A DNA stretch of 64,000 nt, from the NCBI GenBank assembly GCA_037176845.1, contig JAYKXP010000039.1, positions 391,880 through 455,879 on the forward strand. The letters are read 5' to 3'. This document shows, piece by piece, positions 42,501-53,799 of this stretch. Each line of letters opens with the position of its first letter. The stretch's first letter is position 1. The notes beneath the pieces are model-generated. The model was not told the DNA's origin. It was given only the letters and a program-made list of their open reading frames with translations, and ran no database searches. Position numbers and translations under genes: made by a program. Origin of the DNA: Paramarasmius palmivorus (lineage: Eukaryota > Basidiomycota > Agaricomycetes > Agaricales > Marasmiaceae).

Positions 42501-45500
42501 GAAGCTTCTATAGGTCTGTCAGTATAATCAACAACAGGTGAAAGGCCAACAATTCGATTGCCTCTTTTAATTAAAGTAACCTTTTCAGGTTTTGTCTCTA
42601 TACCTTCAGAACCACAATCAGCCTGAACACGAGCAACATATTGTTGCCAGTAAAGTGGAACAAAGTAGTGGTCTGTATAGTGGTCAGGAAAACCAAGTAG
42701 ATATGAACATATCAATGGTGCACCAAATTCCATTTTAGTTGTCAATAAATTTACAATCTTAGTTAGGATTTTTCGAGCCTTTTCTTGTGTTGATTCCTCA
42801 CCATAAACCATAGTTGTGTGCTTTGAGAATACAGATAATATTGCATCAAAAACTACATGTGTCTTTAGCGATGCTTTTGTAATGTAATCAGTAACATATA
42901 GTACAACAGCTTTGATCGCAGTACCTGAACCAAGATATGTAACATCAGTGTTACATCTCAAGAGATATGTCAAAGGATATGAAAATGTATTAATCCATGC
43001 TTCATCTTTCTGAAAGGTAATTGCACCAGTTTCAGGATCGATTGAAGTTCTTTCAGCAAGTGCTCTAGGGAATCTACCACGACACATACCCCACTTGTTA
43101 TCACGACATCCTTTATACATATGGTTCTTCTTCAGTGTACCATCTCGCTTCAAATTGGGATCACATTCATGCCGATGAGTCTTATATATCAGATCATTTA
43201 CACAATCCTTGAATCTAACGAGCCATCCCAAGTATGGCTGACACATATGGCATTGCTGATCTAGATCATTCAATGCATGTGTATTACAACCATTTGGTGG
43301 ACATTCTGGAAGTGTAAGAGTTGGATCACAATAATTAGAATCATGTTTAACAGCAGATATCTCTTTATGTATATCTTCCATTGAAGCTCCAATAAATTGC
43401 CCAGAAAACACACTATCAAGGTATGCAATTAACTTATGTTCAAAGTCCTTCATATTGTTGATAAGTCGTTCTCGAACCTGTTGTGGTGGAAGTGCACCTT
43501 TAAGCCATAAAAGTAGATGAAGATGTAAAGTTAGTCGGCCTTGTTGTTCGACAGTACCATAATGTGCATCATGTTCACCATATAAACCTCGATGATCTGC
43601 ATTGTAACCTAAAACATCTGTTATAAAAATCTGGACTACATAGTTAAAGAAGCGTGCACATGCAACAGGATTATCACATATTAGATTCAACCGTTCCTTA
43701 TAGTCTTTGAGCATTGGCTTGAACTCCTCATTACTATCAGCCCAGTATATGCACAATGGATGGCGATTATCAGCAGGTGAAATTGTAATATACCATGAAG
43801 GTGCACCTTTCTGAGCAATAAGTGACCAAACTTCATTTCGCATATACCGCTTAGTTGTGGTTGAACCTGCAACTTTTCCTGCCACACGATCCAGATCTGA
43901 CAAAGTTTTAAAACATGCACTCTCATCAGGTGTTTGGGGTTTAACTTTCTCACCATTAGCCATACGCTTAGCCAAGTCCTCTAATACAGTCTGGTTAAGA
44001 CTAAGAAGACGATCAGCTATAGTACTGAATGATGACTTATCAGCAAGTAACCAGCCAGACTGTGTAGCAGATTTTACTTGTTCATGACTAAAACTTACAA
44101 AAGGAAAGTTTTCATCAAGTTGAAACCGCTTGTCATAATACATTAGCAAGTATTTTTTATGTGCAGATTCACTTAACCCAGCAGTTCCAAGACCACCCAG
44201 CCCATATGGGAAAAGCCAAGGAAACATACGAGGGTATAAAGTAGGATTATTCCAAATTGACTCTCCAAAGTCTTTACGGCCTATACTGAGAACCTTACCA
44301 CCATTGTTAAAATATTGAGCTGCAAGTCCCTTAAGCTCATCAGTTGTACGGCCCTCTAAATGCTCTCCAGTTATACCATGAACAGTAAATGCACATGGGC
44401 CACTTTCAGTGCCATCTTCTTCTTCATTGTCATGAACTGCCTGTGATTCAGCAAACTTGTTACTGTCAGCTTCTTTCCACATAACAGCACATGGAGGTGT
44501 ATCTTCATCATATTGGTTTAAATGCTCTTCTGATAGCTTGATATCAGTATAGTCAATATGATTCAGAATCAGCCATGTTAAAGCTTCTTTAACAACATTT
44601 CGCCGTACCAATAGAGGTGTTCTATGAAAATCATCAACTGTTGGCTGAACAGGTCCAGTAAACAGAACTGCAAGAACTTCATCTATATCACTGCGTGGAG
44701 GTGGCAATATATCATATACCTTCGGAATAGGTGCTTCGAATGCCATTGCATTAGCCTTCATTTTTCTTCCACCAGATGAGATACGTACAAAACAGGCTGT
44801 ATGTCTAACTCTGGCTACAAGAAGCTTTTCAACATATGAAAGACAATGAAGTACTGGAGGAACATTACCAAGCCAAAGGCTATTTGCAAGTGATACTTTA
44901 GGTATCTTTCCCTGTGACAAAGCACTTCGACATGTTTTACATACATAGTTACAGTCAGAAGCATAGATTGGTCCTTCTAGTTCACAAACAGGATCTTTAG
45001 ATGATAATCGCTGCTTTCGTGTAATACCATTTACATCAAGTACCCGTAAAAGGTTTCTGACATTCCGAATTGGTATAAGAGCTGTCAGTGGGGTGAGTTG
45101 GCCACAAACAGCACACCCAGCCTCTTGAAATTGATCAGGATGAAATTTAGCACATGCACTGCGTAATATTGCATCAGTTAAACCTATATCCATAGGTGAA
45201 GGTGGAAAACAGTTTTCATTATTATCTAGTGTTGACAGTAGCATACCCTGGATAGATTGGGTTATCTGATTGGTTGAATCATTAGCAGGCAGGCTCTTCT
45301 GAATTATACGCCGTTGTTGAGTAGATTTACGCATACACTCCTTGACAGAAGGCTGGAAATGAAGTACAGTTGCTGTTAGTGGACAGTTCTCACACTTATG
45401 GTTATAGAAATATGCATGGAGATCCTCAGCATTTATAGTAGAAGCACGTGTTGCACAATGTAATTTCGCAATAGGCCTAGCATCTCTTATGCCAATATAA

Positions 45501-46168
45501 GGTATTAACTGTTCAATGGGAACCTGTGTAACTAAATGATTATGATGGTCAAAATCTCTTAGACGGGATACAAGATCATGCTTCACAAATGTGAACCTAT
45601 AGGTCTCATTATACATTTTTGGCACATCATACAGAACAATATGTGATGCAATAAGGTCCCATGGAATCAACATCTTTCTCCCACCACCATAACTCAGGGA
45701 GATAGGAACAATACGGCGATTCGAATGAAACTGAAAGAACAAATCCATAGCGGCATGGAAATCATGTCGGCGCATCAGATTCTGAGTCAGTTTGAGTGAG
45801 AGATACCGAACAATATCTAGCATCACATAGTGTGACACTTGCATATAATGTACAACATACATGAAACTCAAGAGAAAGCTATACACAAGCTCTATCATGA
45901 CTTGAACATAGCCTGATATGAACAAACAAGCATTGCGCACAAAGGAAACATATACAGTAACATCATATCGAATCCACCAATTACTAGAGGGAACATCAAC
46001 CACAGACAGACTTTCCAGCAACAAAACGGAAGTAGAAGCTACGAATGGAAATTGGTCACACGTGGGTGACAGAGATGAGCTATGATGTAGCATGGGCACA
46101 GAATCCATTAGAGTACAGGCTGTAACATTCACATTAGTAGTGCAAGGCATACAATCAAAGTATAGCAT
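39588..46168 (-). pseudogene. 5' and main part of the outer Helitron RepHel gene, interrupted after the protease cysteine block
   Basis: The frame is open over the whole segment and encodes, in order: RRHDF region, cysteine motifs (CAVCGQLT), a DUF6570-like block (SLANSLWLGNVPPVL), YPRMFPWLFPYG, and the HUH motif GRLTLHLHLLLW at about 43505-43530. These are followed by YVTDYITK at about 42873-42901 and a helicase with GGMGGTGKST, FLDEVSMLS, FAGDFAQLPPP and YYTALSRS. It ends in WLDNSCAYDA and WPLWYT. There the inner element begins, and reading into it adds only about twenty foreign residues before a stop at 39527. The missing C-terminus lies at 10270-11008. All other catalytic residues are intact, so the break is probably the only lesion. 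The ATG at 46168 is my choice; the frame stays open to 46702, and the ATG at 45775 (MRRHDF) is an alternative. Confidence 0.88.
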
Positions 46169-48532
46169 GGTGCCAGGATGGGCACTCAAGACATTGATAT
46201 AGACGTCACTGATGATTGCTTTCCGGGGTGGGGAAAGAAGATGAAATGATATTTCCCATTCAATGAAGGTAACAAGACTATGCTGCATGTCCCACGTAGC
46301 TGGTTGTATGCAGTACTGTGGATCAACAGTAGCAACTACGTGGGTTGTGATATGACAAGATGATCCAAGACATTGTGACAAGATGCACCATGTATCATGT
46401 TGCGTGCAATACTGTGGATCAACAGTAGCAACTACATGGGCGAGAGGGTAATATGATGATCCAAGTAATTGTAATTCCTCCGAAGAGGCGAGACCAGGGT
46501 TTATTGGTGAGCATATTTGCACAAGTGGGTGCAGGCGGCTCAGACCTATGAACGCAAATCCTACAATGATGGGGTCTGTGAGACACAGAACAATGACAAG
46601 TAAGTTAGTTACACACCTAATATCCCAAGGATAAGTCCAGCAAAGTTGTAGCAACTGACATGCATGATCTGCGGCAGGTTTGTTGTGAGAGAGAGAAAGC
46701 AAGAGTGACGACGAGCAGGAACCGAAATTCAGTGTTCAACATACACGTGTAACGACCGAGTCATGAGTCACGAGTCATGTGCACCAGATGCGAGGAGCGG
46801 AGCACTGCTGGTCCTTCATCCACTGCAATCATCAACGAATCAACGAAAAATGTAGAAGGTATACTTATTCACAGATTGTGTTCTCTTGTAACTAATTATC
46901 TGAATGTAGGTTCTAATATTGACGATGAAGGTATGTTTACCATTGCCCTCGATAATTCAAACTTGACTCAATACAGCTTCAGCTCTTCCTCCCCTCAATT
47001 CCGAATCGACATTGTCTCGAGATCAGTTACGACCAAACCCCGTACCCCAGTTACTTTCCCTGCTGGTATCCAGCCTACATTACTTCATCCGAAACCACTC
47101 GAAGTTAGGAACCTTCGCATTCACCGCAACCGTCAACCACCACCTAACAACCAATCCAGGTATTCAAGCTGTTCTGGGGCTCAGGCTTATTAGGGACGGT
47201 GGGATGCAAAACCTCCTCGGCCTAAAACCATCGTTACCCTGGCGCCATCTTTCACGCAACCTCATCTTTCCGCTCACGCACCAGTCCTTTCTTAGCCTCT
47301 GCATACAAGCAGAGCAACGAATTCGTTGATTCTGCCGTATCAGAGGCTATTTCGTAGCACAGGTTCGGTGGGTCTCGGTGACTTGGAACAGATGATACGG
47401 GATGATCACTAGTCCGACGATCCCGACGTCTAGCACCTTTGCAGACGGTCGGTTACATGTGAACACTGTTTCGTAGGGTCGGCCTAGAACGTTGCTGTCA
47501 CCATCGAGCGAGTGTGACTCAGCATCACGGGCACCGTCTCTCTCTTCCAACACTCCATCATATGTCGGATCCGGTGCGCTTCCCTCTGTTTTTTACTTGC
47601 CAAACAACTGATATTCATCCTAGATACTTGAAGTTGGTGTTTTGAAGGGTGGGGAAGTGTAGGAGAAGGAGGAAGGAGAAGGAGGAAGAAGGAGGAAGGC
47701 ACTGGTTTAGTACGTGCCCAAAGCACTCGTTTGATATCGAATCACTGACATATTCTCCTGCTCTTCCTGTTCCCTGGCTCCAGTAGGCTCTTCTCAACAG
47801 CACTGCCTCGCATATTTGACCGCCGCTGCGACGAAATACCTGCCACGTCACTGCATCTCACTTTTCAAAGGTCAACAAATACTCGAACCGACGTCCCATA
47901 GACTGCACAGTTTGTGTCCTGGAGGTGTCTCGGGTTGCAGGTAGCAAACGCGACGCCGACATACCCCCAAGGCTACCAGCGTCACCTCAACCTACAGTCA
48001 GTACAAACGCTGCGGTCGGTCCTCTGCGGCAGTGTAGTACCTACGACAGGTACGTATTGTTTCTCTTCTTCATACACCTGTCTCATATTCTGCCGTCAAA
48101 AGAAGCTCCCCTGCCTACGACACCATCCATCCCTATCCAAGAATCACCATGCACCAACGCACAGTCCCCGGGACTCACCTTCGAACACACGAAACTCATG
48201 CCACAGAGTCCAGTATCAGCAGACAACACCAAGCGCAGGAACACCTTGACTGCGTGCGGAATACCTCAAGCATGCTCGCAAAGTTACGTCGCAGCAGTCA
48301 GCTCGCCATGCATTAGGCGATCGATGTACCGAAAATAGCTATATAGGTATTCTAATAGTAGATAGTATATACAAGAATATGAAGATATTATTCTAAAACG
48401 CACGCTTGATGGTTGAACGTTGAACTATGACTGGAACGACCCGAGAAGAGAATTCTGCAGGATCCAGAAGGCCGAGACTGGGCGCGGGACGCGTGGGAGA
48501 ATTTGCCGATAGATGATACAATTTTTCCCCCC
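46169..48532. other. 5' region of the outer Helitron upstream of RepHel
   Basis: The first 530 bases stay open in the RepHel frame on the minus strand. Beyond about 46710 I see only short frames on both strands without motifs. A cluster of GAGTCA words (46755-46780) and a direct repeat (46310-46440) are the visible structures. Confidence 0.4.
46310..46440. repeat. Partial tandem duplication, period 96 bp
   Basis: About 32 bp starting GCAGTACTGTGG at 46310 recurs with two or three changes at 46406, and a GATGATCCAAG word follows each copy at a similar distance. It lies in the open extension upstream of the chosen RepHel start, where it yields a repeated HVVATVDPQYC peptide if translated. Confidence 0.8.
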
Positions 48533-48567
48533 ATAAAGAACGAGTCTCAATTCTTTCGAACTCGTAA
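48533..48567 (-). repeat. 5' terminus of the outer Helitron
   Basis: This 35-nt sequence has the same length and ends as the inner element's 5' terminus. On the plus strand both start ATAAAGAACGA and finish CGAACTCGTAA, while the middle 12-13 bases differ. ACGAGT and ACTCGT can pair as a short stem. No competing CTAG-hairpin 3' end was found between here and 46700, so it most simply belongs to the outer element. Confidence 0.7.
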
Positions 48568-49211
48568 CAAGCAGGGATTGGTACCCTTCTGTCCAATGTC
48601 GTCAACTTGAAACAAAAACACAAGGATGCATATTGGATATCGCTGTAATGGCCGCCCGCCAGAATGAATGAAATGAAGCCAGACGATGGAAACGATACGA
48701 GCTCGAGAGTAATTGCCTTCTTGCCTTCCTGATTCTGATACCGCCTCTTCACACGTGGACCTACAGAGGTACAACGCGTACGTACAATGATAACTGGATG
48801 GTCTATGCACAACAATTGTTTTTCGGGAATCCGGTGCATCCTACTGAATAGAATTTGAGCAACAAGAACATGATACGACTGTCAAGGAAACATACCTTAT
48901 TCCATGCTTTTCACCTTTGCCTCCCACGGATCACAACAAATTAGTTGTCGGCTCACGTCGAAAGATGTCAACTAATTTGTTGTTTTGTCCGCTTATTTTT
49001 CATCCGCGGGTAATACCGCCAGTACCGCCAACATATCCGCGAGTAAGTCTCCCTTCCGTATTTTTTCCTTCAGTAGGGCGTCTATCCCTTAGTGAGCGCT
49101 CACCGCCCACATCACCTGATTCCCCGGGTTGACATCTACCACCACCACAGCCTCGGCTTGTCATCTTCTTAAAGTTATCAAACTTTCAAGTCTCACCCTC
49201 TATGCTGATTC
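48568..49211. other. Host or KDZ-flank sequence right of the outer Helitron
   Basis: No gene is called. The stretch includes the perfect inverted repeat at 48933-48983 and a 12-bp palindrome, GTGAGCGCTCAC, at 49092-49103. It should contain the KDZ transposase promoter. Confidence 0.45.
48933..48983. repeat. Perfect 15-bp inverted repeat with 21-nt loop
   Basis: ACAACAAATTAGTTG at 48933-48947 is the exact reverse complement of 48969-48983. It lies about 230 bp before the KDZ transposase start. It could be a binding site, a subterminal transposon hairpin or a tiny foldback element; no second copy was found in the window. Confidence 0.85.
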
Positions 49212-52200
49212 ATGGGCAAAAGGAAACGAGCGACCGTTCATTATGGCGGGGCGACTAAGGTCGACGGGCATGATATTATTCAGCGTGGAGGAATTAGCGG
49301 GATACAGGAGAGGTGGGCTTTAGACGAGGCTCGACACCGGTCGCTTTTCAACTGTGCGTATCAACAATGTTTCTTAAATTACGATACTGAACATCTTATT
49401 AGCCATGACCTTCAGCCAGCGAGACTATGCTGCACAAGATGATCAAGACCAATCATCCGACAATGAAGATTCACCTATGGACCACGGTGAAGGGCCGAGC
49501 TCTCAAGACGACACTGGGATGGGCGTTGAAGTTGGCACTATCCCCGTTTATGACCCTAATGCTCCCGATGCATTTGAGTGGTCTGATGAACCCCCAGCAT
49601 TTCCACCTGGCGAGGAGGGTGTACTTATGAGTCATGAGGGCGGAGAGTATGGATATCACAACTTTCTGAGTTCATTTTCCGATATTCCACGGTATGTTCC
49701 ACCCCAGTGACCATACGCGAAGCTCATCTTCTATAAGGCTATCCGACACTCGTACCCGCGTTGACAGGACCGAAAAGCAGACCAAGATGTGGACAGAACA
49801 ACTCCCCTACCTCACCGATGCATATCTTGCTTTTAAGGCTCACGGTCCACCTACGAACACAGACAAACAGCAGCAGGAGTGGGACGTCCATATCATGGAT
49901 TTCAATAGTATGTTGGATACCATCAGAAGATTCTCAATGCTGACCCACGTTCATTAGTCAACGAACCACGAACATTGTTCCATATCTCCGACCAGGCACG
50001 CAGTACCAACGAAAGTCTCATTCGTCATGGCTACCTAGGGGCCAGTTCCCAGCAAGTCACGCTCGCTTTCTCCTTCTCGTTATTCGATATATATCGCCAG
50101 TTGCACCGTGTTTGTACAAGACTAAGTATCGACGCATTGTCCAAAGCCCTGCAACATATACACCATGTATGAAATCTCCCATCGGTGAACCACAAGTCAG
50201 GTGCTGATCATTACCATTAGATACCGCGGGATCGATACCTAGAAGACCAACTACGCAGCGCTTACGATGTCTACTTGATGATAATGCGAGAGGTTGACAG
50301 GCGCTGTACTGAGGCACTCGGGCGACAATCACGGCAGGCACAATTCGCGAACGTCTGTCCGCCGTGTCTTTACAAGGTCAAGGATGAAACTCCGCTCGTT
50401 CCATCTATGTTGGTTGCCTGTGATGGAAACAATTCACTCAAAATGGTCGATGAACAATTCAAGTTTGGGAACGCTCGTGAAGACTCTAGGCAGTTGCCTG
50501 ATTTTCGCTGGGTGGAGGCAGAGGAAGTAGATCAGTTCAAAGACGAAGTCTCAAATGCCCAGAAAACGGTACGTAACTGTTCTTTTCATCAAGTCTACCT
50601 TCTAATGAAGGCGTCCCTGAACCAGACAAAGAGCAAGGCTTCTGCAAACGAAGTTATACAGTCTGCAGATGCGATCTATCCTGACCTTCCGCTCAATCAT
50701 GACGACGACATTGCATTGCATGTGAACGAAACCGAAGAGCTAGCCGCTTCCCTCGACACTTGTGTAGACCGATGGCGTAATGCAGGCCCCGAATCACGGA
50801 AGAAAATGTTTGCTTTCTTTGCAATATCCGGTGTCTTTTTGTCTGTATGCAGACATGGCCACCTTCTTGCAATATGCGACATGCGACGCAGTGGGGAGCT
50901 GTGAGTGTTCCAATGTTCACCAACATTTCAACCCTGACGTTTACTGATTCCAACAATAGCATGAAATATCCATTGGCGATAGTCAACCAGCTGATGGAAG
51001 ATTTCAGCGCTGACCTGTGTGTCGCATATGATATCATGTGCGCTTTCTTCAAGACCATGCTCCGGAGCCCTCGGCTAAGGGCAAAGGTCAAAGAGATGCG
51101 TCTCAAAGGAGTGGTACCTGCTTTTCATGGGCATGCCCATAATCGCAAGTGTCAGCTATCATGGCATCCGATGTACTATCTGGGCGTTGGCATGGAGGAC
51201 TTTGAGGAGTGTGAGCGGACCTTTTCTCGGTCTAATCATGCAGCAGCAATCACGAGGCTCGCGACCATGTTTCATCGACGCCAAGTGCTTCTGGAACATT
51301 TTCATTTCAATGATGATGATAAACATGCAGCTTCAGGTGCGTTATCGCTTGCTTAGGTTTACAAATATGGTCTAATGCTTCTGTGCACAGGAAATTTCAT
51401 TTATCAAGCCTATCGTCGTGCGGTACAACGTCTTCGTGAAGAACAAGATCTATACGTAGAGGCCCTCCAGCATCGGAACATGACCCCAGCAATGTGCGAG
51501 GAACTACTTGCTAGCGAACGCCATCACTTCGAGAGCCGCCACTTCCCTGAACCTCCAGAAACCGTCCTTGCTATCGAATATGTTGAGTTGCTTGAGACCT
51601 ACTGGACAACCAAGTAAGTTCTCTGCTACTTCTCATGGGTCGGAATCTACTCTTACGTTCACGATTAGGGCTAGGGCTGATGCAGCCAAGGAGGCCTATC
51701 TTGAATCTGCTCGTTGCCCATCTGCGTACCCACCGGAAGAGCGGAAAAGGATTGAAACTCGCAATCGAACAGCCTTCGATAGGTTTCGCACTGCGGAGGA
51801 GGCGCTTCTTCGCTTTGAGGATGAACATCCCCGTGAGCGATGGACCTCAGACTCCGAAGAATATCACAATGCTCAGAAGGAGAAACTCAACCGTCGTTAT
51901 CGCAAAGCACTTGAAGAGCTGGAGCGCACAGTCGTCCAGCGTCTCTTTGAGTTAACCAAGCTCAACATGAGCGGTACTGGTATGTATCTGGCTTCTATCA
52001 ATGTCATTTCTTTGCCGACGGGAACAGGTTACAAGCAGCGCGAAAAGATAACGCAAGCCCTTCGTGCCCGTTCGGAGGCTATACGCAAGGCACTCAACAC
52101 CTACAATGCCGTCGCTCTGCAAATGCGACCCCAGAAGCGCACCGTGTCGTGGAATGAGGTCATTCACCTGGTCACTGTCGCCGAATTTGACCTGTTGAAG

Positions 52201-52778
52201 GATACCCATCTCGACTTGTCCAATGCGGCATGGGCAGATCCTGATAATCGAGAAGTTGTCCAACTACATTTCCGGATTCTTCGAGCAAAGGAGGAAATCA
52301 ATCGACTCAATATCGAAGCTAAACGACTCATTTCCTTCATGCTCGACGACCATGCCGACTACTATATCACAATCAAACGCTTGGCGGAAACCAACTTCGA
52401 ACTGGCTGAGGAACTTCGTCAGCGTTCTGAATACCTATCCCGCATCAACGCACGCATTGCTGAACGTCTCGTCCAGACAAGCGAAATACCTGAGTTCACT
52501 GGTGAGTTGTTAAGTTCAGTTTATCTTCCCTTTCTTATTCCGTTTCAGGAGATTTGACACCAGGTGAGCGCGTTGGTAGAGATCTGGAACTCACGGACTC
52601 TGCACCCTTACCTGAGTGGGCAACAAACATTCTCGGTCTGTCCTGTGAAGGCATGGAGGATGTTGACATTGATGCGCCTGGACGTAGTGATGGCCCTGTT
52701 GCTGATTTTGTTGAGACGGCCGATATTGAAGATGAGGTTGATGCACTCACAACGTTCTGGGAACGCATGGACATTTGA
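49212..52778 (+). CDS. KDZ-superfamily transposase (Kyakuja-Dileera-Zisupton)
   Basis: The ATG at 49212 starts GKRKRATVHYGGATKVDG; many short introns follow. Exon 2 is acidic, and exons 3-4 give QLPYLTDAYLAFKAHG and TLFHISDQARSTNESLIRHG, a cysteine pair (NVCPPCLY) and VACDGNNSLKMVDEQF. Later exons read MKYPLAIVNQLMEDFSADLC, AYDIMCAFFK, VPAFHGHAHNRKCQ and GVGMEDFEECERTFSRSN. These are the hallmark catalytic-core motifs of KDZ transposases. The C-terminal part is a long charged helical region ending TTFWERMDI at 52778. The enzyme would cut and paste a DNA transposon. Frames and splice sites remain open throughout, so it may be functional. Three of the following plus-strand genes, including a TET/JBP gene, probably belong to the same element. 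Confidence 0.88.
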
Positions 52779-52864
52779 AAAGTTGTACATATGGTTTGTA
52801 ACTTTTTTGTAACTCAATTTATATCTACCTGCTTTCCCCGACCTTCTACACCAGAATCTTGGAC

Positions 52865-53456
52865 ATGTCACGCCGGAGCATGTGTTGGGTCGACTACCCA
52901 GGCCGCCCTACCACTGATCGCCAAGGTCGGCCACGCTATGTTGAGGTTAGTGAAGAGAGTGAGCCAGAGGAAGGGGATTATGACAACGTTCGGGACTGGA
53001 CACCAGACTTGACGCCGCTGCCAATCCGACCAACAAGTCGACTTGTCTTGGAGGAATTACCTCTTGATCAGATGCAGTGGTGGGTCCTCGGTGAGTCTAT
53101 TCATAGGTCAAACTTTTTCCTCTACTTACAATCAATCAGGATGGTGGGGTCTCCCTCGCCCTTGGCTACCAGAAGTATTGCCATACAGCGTGCACCGCAT
53201 GCGACCCAGCCCTCAGGATATGCCTCGCCGTGATCTCTCCGAAGAACAACTGTTCCGAGAAAAAGAGATTGAGGAGGAGTTGGAACGACGAGAACTTGCT
53301 CGTGAGCGTCGGGAAGCAAGGAGGAAGAAGAGGGCTGAAGCTAAGAAGAGGGCTGAAGATAAGAAGAAGGCTGAAGCTGTGAAGAGGAACAGAGAGCTAG
53401 TGAAGAAGGAGGGAAAGGGGTCCAAGGATGCTGGGGAACGCTCTGACTGTATGTAG
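52865..53456 (+). CDS. Small KDZ-linked protein with long charged coiled coil
   Basis: Two exons starting at the ATG at 52865 encode SRRSMCWVDYPGRPTTDRQG, an acidic stretch (EESEPEEGDYDN), LVLEELPLDQMQWWVLG, and after an intron WWGLPRPWLPEVLPYSVHRM. The protein ends in about 60 residues of Glu/Arg/Lys repeats (for example EIEEELERRELARERREARR), a predicted single helix or coiled coil. It begins only 86 bp after the transposase stop and has the same orientation. I do not recognise the family; an accessory role in transposition is inferred from position only. Confidence 0.6.
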
Positions 53457-53799
53457 TTACATGTCATGCAAGTCGTGTTGCACGTCGCGCGTCGCGTGTC
53501 GCGTGTCACTAATTTGGCTCTGAGGCTGTGCTGGAACTTTTCTTGTTGACTGCCTTCATCTTCGTGTCCTCACCGTTCTGACCATCGTCTGGGTAAAAAC
53601 AGTTGCGTAACTCGTTGCTCTTTTACTACACCTTTCACTTGCGCATACTCAAAACCCTGGGAATACGCGTCTTGTTCATTCCCTCGATTGTGCATACTCG
53701 ACACCCGGGAATACACAGTCAACTTATGAGGGCCTTTTGATTACATTATGTTTTCTCTGCTCTGAATGACACGTACCGACAAAAGATTTCCTCTTTAGA
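53457..53799. other. Spacer with short direct repeats upstream of the TET/JBP gene
   Basis: A GTCGCG-type short tandem run occurs at about 53479-53507. Two 27-bp direct copies with several mismatches, beginning GCATACTC, lie at 53643 and 53692. No gene is seen. The stretch should include the TET/JBP promoter. Confidence 0.55.

Larger units (their letters stand above)
10158..48567 (-). mobile_element. Outer Helitron (about 9.8 kb of its own sequence), split by a nested Helitron
   Basis: The 3' end on the minus strand is canonical: a 7-bp hairpin GTTGGAG/CTCCAAC (10172-10190), ten nucleotides, CTAG (10158-10161), then host T. Just inside the hairpin is CCGAACTCGG. The 5' end is placed at 48567, where the minus strand begins TTACGAGTTCG. 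This 35-nt terminus shares length and both flanks with the inner element's 5' end. The element carries a RepHel gene read on the minus strand, in two pieces because 11009-39587 is a later insertion. Without the insert it is 9,831 bp, a normal size for an autonomous Helitron. The 3' end is well supported; the 5' end rests on similarity to the inner element. Confidence 0.75.

Noticed and set aside
46777..47193. 138-codon plus-strand frame
   Set aside because: No motif, and it lies in the 5' region of the outer Helitron, opposite to its gene. Composition is ordinary for chance frames.
49092..49103. 12-bp palindrome GTGAGCGCTCAC as a replication or integration site
   Set aside because: Short palindromes of this size are expected by chance somewhere in 64 kb; no partner or context supports a role.
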